Of a stretch of DNA of 64,000 nt, positions 56,660-64,000 are shown piece by piece. The position numbers and the translations under genes are program-made. The notes under the pieces were generated by a model. The model searched no databases. It had not been told where the DNA came from and saw nothing but the letters and a program-made list of their open reading frames with translations. Positions within the stretch are counted from its first letter, which is position 1. Every line of letters begins with the position of its first letter. The stretch lies in contig CP136061.1 of the NCBI GenBank assembly GCA_032622095.1, positions 195,594,935 to 195,658,934 on the forward strand. Direction: 5' to 3'. The stretch is from Siphonodentalium dalli. Lineage: Eukaryota; Mollusca; Scaphopoda; Gadilida; Siphonodentaliidae.

Positions 56660-57145
56660 GGTTTGACCTACAACCAATTTGGACTAAATTGGTTTTGTAT
56701 ACCATTTTGAAGAGGAATATATCCTCTGTAACATATCCAAAATCCGCTAAAAAGATGGCGTCCAAGATGGCTACCATTTCCATTAAGTCAGTTTGATGCA
56801 ATTATAGTGAGAAAATCTTGTCATATGTCTACACATCATTCATTAATACAATAACTCCATGTCTACCTACTCACTTCACCTATGAAACTACAATTAACAG
56901 ACATTCACACTATATTAAGTTAATCAATTTTATGCTATTAGGCCAGAATAGCCACATCAAACTGACTTAACGGAATATGGCAGCCATCTTGGATGACACC
57001 TTGAATTACAAAAATGCTCAAAACAGATTTTAGCGGATTTTGGATATGTTATAAAGGATATCTTCCTCATCAAAATTGTATAAACACCAACTAATCCAAA
57101 TTTGTTCTAGGTTGACCCTAAAATGTAAGTTCATCGACCAGACAA
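56660..57145. mobile_element. Short derivative of foldback element I
   Basis: Left arm (TTTGGACTAAATTGGTTTTG, AAGATGGCGTCCAAGATGGC) and right arm (GCCATCTTGGATGACACC) match the ends of 11415-17075, including a short trace of the core (ACTCCATGTCTACCTACTCA) and the terminal TCGACCAGAC. About 0.48 kb remains of about 4.5 kb. Confidence 0.8.
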
Positions 57146-58124
57146 TAAGGGTGGTTGAACAATGTTGTCAACATGAAAAGACACATTTAAATTGGAACTA
57201 TATTTTGTCCTGAAGATTTTCTTTACTTCCACTTTGGTTGTGGTAAAGAAATCAATATTAATATTTTTTTATCCCAGTCGTTTCGATATCGTTTTTTCTT
57301 GCTAAAATGTAATTATGTGATAAAATGGATCGCAAGTTCGTCGCAATTCTATACGAAATTTATTAACCTCGTTCATTAAATTCGATTAATACATTTCGTA
57401 TAGAATTGTGACTCATTAGCTATATCCTCTATAAATATATATATACTAACAGATTAGCCCGCCACTGGCGGGATTGGTCCCATGGCTTTTGTCGATCCAT
57501 TATTTTTTGTTTTTCAAGGTAACCCCGTACAGGCACGCCGACAGCATGCTATCATTTGCGGGTATCCGTTTCAAGGTCATGTTGGGTGGACAAAATAACC
57601 CGACAAAAATATTCCCCGTCCCGAGTTGACCATACATAACAAATTTCACGTCGATGTCACCGCTGACGACCGAGATATCGCCCAAGGTCATTTGTGGGTA
57701 CCCGTTTCAATGTCAAGGTCACCTCAGGCGGACAAACTGACCCGACGAAAATCTCCCCCGTCCCTTGGAAGCCCTAAGTTCGAAATTTCGTCACGATATC
57801 CCCAGTTTCGGAGACGGTCAATTGAGCCGTATTTATACTCGTGTATATAAACGCTCTTTAACAACGACACTGCAGATACGAACGCTCCTTAATCATTAAC
57901 CCATCAATTCCAACGACGGTGGCAGGGTGAAGGAGTGCTCGGACGTTCTCAGAAGCGGTGCGATGGCACTTCTCGTGGCTTTTTACCCTTAGATACCAAG
58001 TTTGGGCTCAATCGTCGAGTCGTTTTCGAGTCTATAAAGGATATACACACACATACACCCTTCAAAATATATGGTAGATATATATGTATGTATATGTATA
58101 CCAGCTTGTTATATAGATGGTGGT

Positions 58125-58345
58125 TCACGTCGAAGATCCGTTCCAATATTCTCCTATATATAACAGTCTGCGCCCAGACTCTTGGACTGATTTATAATTT
58201 ATTTGCAATAAGTAAAGAACTATATATATATATATATTTCTTTACTTATTGCAAATAAATTATAAATCAGTCCAAGAGTCTGGGCGCAGACTGCTATATA
58301 TAGGAGAATATTGTAACGGATATTCGACGTGAACCACCATCGATA
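58125..58345. repeat. Large hairpin inside foldback K
   Basis: GTTCACGTCGAAGATCCG... is mirrored by CGGATATTCGACGTGAACC. Arms about 95 bp with a (TA)n loop at 58220-58238. Confidence 0.88.
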
Positions 58346-58974
58346 TAAGTTAACATGCTGGTTTACATGCACGTCGAAGGGAACTTGGACTAACTTTGGA
58401 ACTAAAATGAATTTGGCCAGTTTATACGTGAACAGCTATAGGTATGTAATGGAATTATGTCTATACCCAAATAACAAGTCATGTGTCAAGTATGTGGATC
58501 TTTATAAACACTATACTGTTATAAATGTTTTCAAGCGGATGTCTAGATCATGTTATGAATCTCTACGCTGGCTACGATAACATTGCGGTTTGAAATTTAA
58601 GTATACACCTATACTGTTCATACATCTGCCGCAAAATGGAAAACATGTTGTATTCACAGGGGGGGGGGGGGGATTTTCCGGGCACGTATGCCGGGGTGGG
58701 TGGGTGGTCGATGGGACCAACAATTTTTTTTTCCCGCAACTCAAAATTGTTTTTCCTGCAAGTCTTTTTGACTGTTTTTTTGCAATGAGTTTGACTTAAA
58801 ACACCTTAGAATAAGAGAAATAATGTAAGTCTAACTGCTAAACTGACTGCAGGCAATTATCGTGTTGTATTTTGTTGCAAATGGGTGTCAGTCCCAGCTG
58901 GCAGTCCAAGGTAAATTCAAACATAAATTTCGTAACGACAATTTTATAAACAATGACTGTCTTAATATCTTATA

Positions 58975-59458
58975 TTAAAGGTACTCAATCCGCAAAGAGG
59001 GTCCCCATCTCAACAGATTCCAACAACAACAATCCGATCAGAGGGTCCTATATTACTATTTCTTTGGCTTTGGGGGTAAAATATATTTGATTCGAGTCGA
59101 GGAACCCATCAAACAAAGCTCAGAGTTATTAGATATTGATTTTTGAAATTTGTTAATTGCTCGAGATGAGTACTAATAACTGCCGTCAATTTGGTAACCT
59201 GCTCGAGATTTTACGCCAAAACTCTATTCAAACAGACAAGGATGGATAACTCTATAATCAAGTGGTAATAATAACGAAATTTTGACTGTCTGGGGAAGAA
59301 AGAATTCCCGATAATGAAAAATAATAGATTTCTAAAATCGATATCTAACAAATCTGAGCTTTGATGGGTGACTTCCTCGACTCGAATCAAATATTTTTGA
59401 CCCCCGAAGCCATTGAAATAGTAATTGAGAGGAGTTTTATCGGATTGAGTACCTTTAA
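58975..59458. mobile_element. Family B MITE
   Basis: TTAA-bounded, AAAGGTACTCAATCCGC to CGGATTGAGTACCTTTAA; inside the 57.4-61.6 kb foldback. Confidence 0.8.
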
Positions 59459-59504
59459 ACCAAGCTAATCAAATATACACACCTGTAATAAAATATAAAT
59501 TTCA

Positions 59505-59770
59505 TGATGATCCGACCAAAGGTACGACCTGTAGCCCGTGCTAAAGGATTTAGTCATGCAAAGAGTAAAATCCAAGATGGCTGCTGGCGGCCATGTTTTT
59601 GGCAGAATGACCCCAAAATGACTTGTTCCCATCTATATGTCAATATTAACATAACTGACAAATTTCATGATGATCAGAGAAACAGTATAGCCTGTAGCCC
59701 ATGCTAATGGATTGAATTTCGAAATACAAGATGGCCGCTGGCAGCCATATTGTTTTTGGCCAAATGACCA
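59505..59770 (+). repeat. Two-unit tandem repeat, about 180 bp
   Basis: AATTTCATGATGATC...GTAGCCC...AAGATGGC(T/C)GCTGGC...CAAAATGACT occurs twice in order. A type I associate with molluscan intergenic DNA. Confidence 0.75.
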
Positions 59771-60376
59771 CAAAATGACTCGATCCTATTTACATGTCAA
59801 TGTGACATCCATGACAAATAGTATGCACAGAATTCATATACAGCTGTTTACAGTGAATTTCCCCCACAAATCTCTGTTTTAGTGTTAAAAGGGGGGTGGC
59901 CGGGTGTCTAAAAATGGTCGGAAAAATCTGCCGAAAACGGAAATAAAAATTGCACGCCGGGGTGGGTGGGTCCCAACAAAGGTCAAAAGGAAAAAATCAG
60001 CATACGTGCCTGAAATTATCCCCCCCCCCGTATTCACAGTACATAACAAAGCGAAACCTACGCGTGCGACCCCCCCCCCCCCACCGTTATGGTCATACTC
60101 AAGACTATCTCGTATATATATATAACTGAAACGATGTTATACATATGAATTATCATGATTGTGTGTAATATGTACGTTTATGTTCGTTATGCATAAAACA
60201 ATTATGTGGGAAGAGAGACCCTTTGTAAGTTGCAAAACGTTGCTTCGTATAGTGAAATAAAAGATGTTTACACTAATAACGTGCCGACCCTTGGTAGGTT
60301 ATACCGCGCGGTCTATAAATTGAGAGGAAGACACGTACGTTGAAACTTTTGTGGACGTGGTTCGACCTCCCTTACA

Positions 60377-60836
60377 TTATTGAAGGTAATCAATCCGATC
60401 AGACGCTCCTATATTACTATTTCTTTGGCTTCGGGGTAAAAAAAAATTGATTCGAGTCGAGGAACCCACCCATCAAAGCTCAGTGCGATCAGATATCGAT
60501 TTTTGGAAGTTTGTTATTTCTCGAGATGTGTAATGATATGTGGCCCAGAAACACGTGGTCAAGCGGAGGGTCTCGGACGAAATGAAGATGGATGACTCTA
60601 AAAGCAAGTGGTAATACGGTCAAAATTCGTGATACTTTGGTGATAATACGGCCATTTTTCGTTGAACAACATGTTGATAAATAAAAAGTTTTGGGAAATT
60701 TGATACCATAGTTCACAGTGGTTAGCATTATTTTGTTGCAATACATCGATTCTGATAACTAAAGCGTATTTTGAAGAAATGTTGTCGTTGTATATTGATG
60801 GTATGGGGACCGTCTGATAGCATTGAGTACCTTTAA
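60377..60836. mobile_element. Family B MITE
   Basis: Left end TTGAAGGTAATCAATCCGAT (variant), right end CATTGAGTACCTTTAA; inside the 57.4-61.6 kb foldback. Confidence 0.75.
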
Positions 60837-61700
60837 GGTGTGTTTCATGTGTGATACAGGTACTTATTATGTGAGGTTGAATATGTATGGTCGGGTGTGG
60901 TATAGCTGCAAGCTCACACCGAGAGGGTTAACAGCGCCTGGAGATTTCAAATATGAACTAAATTAATCTACTATATTATTTTGAGACTTCCGTATATATA
61001 TATATATATGTATATATATTTATCCTTTATAGACTCGAAACGGCTCCACCGATTGAGCCCAAACTTGCTATCTAAGGGTAAGAAACCACAGACAGAGCAC
61101 TCTGACCATTCGCGAGCCCGTGTGACCCCTCATTCACCTTTCGACTGCCACCGTAATGGGGATTGATGGGTTAATCGCGTGATAATTAATGAGCCTTTGT
61201 ATATGAGGCGTCGCTATTAAAGAGCGTTTATCTACACATAGTGAAAATGCGGCATTTGACCGTCACGGAAACTGGGATATCGAGACGAAATTTCCTACTT
61301 GGGGCTTCCAAGGGACGGGGGAGATTTTCGTCGGTTCAGTTTGTCCGTCTGGGATGACCTTGACCTTGAAACGGGTACCCACAAATGACTTGGGCGATAT
61401 CTCGGTCGTCAGCGGTGACATCGACGTGAAATTTGTTATGTATGGTCAACTCGGGACGGGGAATATTTTTGTCGGGTTAGCTGTCGGCGTGCCTGTATAC
61501 GGGGTTATCTTGAAAAACAAAAATTAATGGATCGACCAAAGCCATGGGACCAATCTCCCGCCAGTGGCGGGATAATCTGCTAGTATTATATATTTAAGAA
61601 CTGTTATATCGAAAGTAATTCTATTGCATGTCTGTGATGGTTCGGGATTGATTTTTTTACGGTTCCTTCTGATTAAAAACAATTCGGGAGTTTTTGACAG

Positions 61701-61795
61701 GTAAATCTAATTTGTTTAGGTATTCTCAATTTTCCAATAATGATAACACTATCATTGCCACCAAGCCGCGCCAGAGACGACGTCATCGTTTATTG
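61701..61795 (+). CDS. Possible single exon of a downstream gene
   Basis: Sits between a good acceptor (gagtttttgacag) and a good donor (TTATTG|GTATGT), with a phase-2 start and phase-0 end. It reads KSNLFRYSQFSNNDNTIIAT then a basic run KPRQRRRHRLL. No partner exon was found on either side within the window, so it may be chance. Confidence 0.3.
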
Positions 61796-63399
61796 GTATG
61801 TATACATGCTTACAAGTTAAGGGATGGGCACGTGTTCACATACAGATTAATTAATTACATCCTACTTTGTCTGCGTTGGGGGTCAGGGAAAACACCGAAT
61901 AACATCTTCTGGAAAAACGATTGCAACCTGCTTTTCGAAACCAACATCTACAACGCAGCTCGAATGTTAGGAAATTCATTCTAATTGATCAATTGTGCAA
62001 CACAAACCTGTCCACGCACTATATATAATATACAAATATATAAACATATATAAAATGTTCAAATACACTATGATCGTGATCGAATGACACATATGCGTTT
62101 ACTATAAATGTCGATAAAGCTATTTCTTCATCGATGAGATGCGATAGGCGCATTTCAAAATTAATTATAATAATGATTGTTAAAAAAAAAATAACATACG
62201 CCAATGTTCTATAATCTGCATGATGTTCATGCGTTATATGAATATCTGTTTCTCAGATATATTTTCAACATAAGCATATCATTACATTATTTAAACATCA
62301 CTCAAATGGTTGAAACAAAAATTTGGAGCTGACCCGATCGACAAGATGCTACGGCCAGACACCAAACGCTCTGTACTCAGGTAGCAATAGTTACAGCGTG
62401 ACCTCTTTCCATTGGTCATGCTCGACGCAATAATACACCGCTCACTCATTATCACGAACAGTGAATACAAGAATACCATAATCAGAAATGGTGACGCCCT
62501 CAAGATAATATTTTTAGCCATAAATATAAATTATAATATAAAATATATTGGTTACAGAATTCCGTTAAAACAACTAATCCTTCAAATTGTTACAAAAAAC
62601 TACGGCTTATTACTGCATGTTTCTCATTCACCACACCAGAAAGCTTCTAAATGCGGATCAAAAATCGGAGGCATTGTGTCCCCGCCAAGAGTACATGGCC
62701 CAGCCATTGTTCATACCTAAACTTCGAAAGCAATTAACGCGGTGATTATAGTTACATACTGCAACTATAAGACATCCAGCGAATACACACCCCACGAAAA
62801 CCCGAAATGTGTTGTCATGCAATATATCTCATCGCTACAGGTTAATTATTTCCCATAGGCCTCAGTGTTAACATATAATGGCCTGCAGTTCTGACTGTCC
62901 ACGAATTGTGATAAATGCGTACATGATCACCAGGATTGGCATCTGCGCAAAGTTTCTGCATGAAAAAAATCATATAGTCTAGCATGGAATATACCTTTAA
63001 ATTTGGAAATTATAATCTAGAGTCAGAATTGCATGAACAAATTATTGACATTTTCTACCTCACACCAAAAATTTTCAATCTATGAACCACGTGCTTTGCA
63101 ATGTGCCAATGTTTTGTTTGGAGTCTGAAATTTCAAGAGGAGTGATTGCATGTATTTTATATGTTTAAATATCGAAACTACTATTAACCAACCAGAGCCC
63201 CGAATTTGTTTAATTCTCTCCTGCATCTTGGTCCAAAATCCGTTGGAGGGCGCTACCAATCGAATTACTTCACTGTAACCTATAACTCAATTTGACACGG
63301 CCAGATTAGCCTTCCTACAATATCCTAAAACAATAAAGCTTCTCAAATCATCGGCATAGTCAAGAGCACTTTCACGAACTTGGACATCGACACTTTCTA
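61796..63399. other. Unexplained intergenic sequence
   Basis: A 102-codon ORF (62412-62720) overlaps a 76-codon antisense ORF; neither has a recognisable motif. No repeat family assigned. Confidence 0.4.
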
Positions 63400-63920
63400 A
63401 TCGCTCTACATAAGCATGGTCAGACCTATCATCGAATACTGTAACTCTGCATGGAGCCCACATCACAAATATCAAAGCATTGTGTTAGAGAAATACAAAC
63501 AAAAGCAACGAAACTAGAAGTTAGTCAAATCAAAACTCTATGCTACCGAGACCGAATGATAAGACTCAATCTGATGTCTTTAAAATATGGAATATTAAGC
63601 TACAGATGCCCATTGTTAACAAGGCCATAGGAAAATATTTCTTCACGCAGAGGGTGGTAAATAGCTGGAACTCTCTGTCAGACTTCGCTGTTGAGGCTCC
63701 AACACTCGATCAATTCAAAATATACATAGACTCGTTCTTCTATTATATAAAATACGAGTTCGACGACTAGTAATATGTTAAAGTGACTCACAAGTAAATA
63801 TCGAATGACGATACATATATTTGTAAACAAGCATTGCAAATAATGTTATTGGGACGAAAAGTCGCAAGACTTGTTCCGTATTATGATGATGATGATGATG
63901 ATGACGACGATGATGATGAT
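63400..63920 (+). pseudogene. 5'-truncated non-LTR retrotransposon 3' end (CR1/jockey-like)
   Basis: Two open pieces resemble the C-terminal end of a LINE reverse transcriptase protein. From 63416 the frame reads MVRPIIEYCNSAWSPHHK, the typical 'LVRPxLEYxxxVWxPH' segment. In a second frame (to the stop at 63768-63770) it reads KYFFTQRVVNSWNSLSDF, the typical 'FFxxRVVxxWNSLP' ending. A frameshift and stop separate them. The copy ends in a (GAT)n-like run (63884-63920), fitting the simple-repeat tails of such elements. The RT catalytic core is absent, so it is dead. Confidence 0.8.
63884..63920 (+). repeat. (GAT)n microsatellite, LINE tail
   Basis: About 12 GAT/GAC trinucleotides directly downstream of the LINE remnant. 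Confidence 0.9.
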
Positions 63921-64000
63921 ATAATTGATAGAACCACTATTATGATGATCGTGTCGTTATTTGTTTAAAATACGTATCAATTGACATATACGCACCCGTT

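Larger units (their letters stand above)
57443..61586. mobile_element. Foldback element K (4.1 kb)
   Basis: Ends ATACTAACAGATTAGCCCGC and GCGGGATAATCTGCTAGTAT. Arms of about 600 bp include ACTGGCGGGA, CCCGTCCCTTGGAAGCCC and GGTACCCGTTTCAA-type words. The middle has two family B MITEs, a big hairpin and a two-unit repeat. Open frames in the arms are mirrored and not family-like. Confidence 0.8.

Noticed and set aside
1-64000. tRNA, rRNA or snRNA genes
   Set aside because: I scanned for a tRNA T-loop (GGTTCGAATCC-like) with matching arms; hits such as GGGTTCGAAAATTAAG are MITE ends. A covariance-model search would be decisive.

Overview
The window is eukaryotic nuclear DNA from an animal. It is AT-rich, intron-dominated and packed with transposable elements. 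It is probably a lophotrochozoan, most likely a mollusc. That placing is an inference from repeat types I associate with molluscan genomes (about 170-bp tandem units containing 'GGGGCATAACTC' and 'AAAGTTATCATCCGG', and 'CAAGATGGC/GCCATCTTGG' repeats); no sequence search was possible. The window has no operons, bacterial promoters, CRISPR arrays or recognisable tRNA/rRNA genes.

The main gene is histidine ammonia-lyase (HAL/histidase), on the + strand, from 7145 to the stop codon at 55161-55163. I assembled 18 coding exons, all with GT-AG introns and mutually consistent reading phases. They give 542 codons plus stop: the whole catalytic domain and the C-terminus. The exon(s) for the N-terminal roughly 100 residues of the animal enzyme were not found and probably lie upstream of base 1. 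All the hallmark residues I could check are present: the MIO-forming Ala-Ser-Gly at 27848-27856, the Tyr of VYG, the His of RSHAAG, the Asn of INGTQ, the Tyr/Arg of QDAYTIRC, the Phe of MVF and the Glu of TEDHVSMG. The gene therefore looks functional.

HAL intron 3 (10808-25038, about 14.2 kb) holds two large things. The first is a 5.7-kb foldback element (11415-17075) with a degenerate minisatellite core and a hAT element inserted in one arm. The second is what looks like a second gene on the same strand, nested in the intron: five exons between 18509 and 23205 that join in phase to about 322 codons. I do not recognise the family.

The rest is intronic and intergenic repeats. They include at least four TTAA-flanked MITE families (A: AAGGCCCACTTAATTTTCGA ends; B: AAAGGTACTCAATCCGA ends; D; F/G), a TA-flanked MITE (C), a hAT-type MITE with 8-bp target duplications (E), three very large foldback elements (11.4-17.1, 40.9-48.9 and 57.4-61.6 kb), an LTR-like element with apparently identical about 590-bp terminal repeats inserted in one foldback arm (45.6-48.6 kb), a 47-bp tandem array inside a MITE, a strange 1.5-kb block strewn with a 15-bp motif (49.5-51.0 kb), and a 5'-truncated LINE end with a (GAT)n tail at the right edge. 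Several elements touch HAL splice donors. One donor is itself copied five times in a 31-bp tandem repeat, and another is partly supplied by a MITE terminus.
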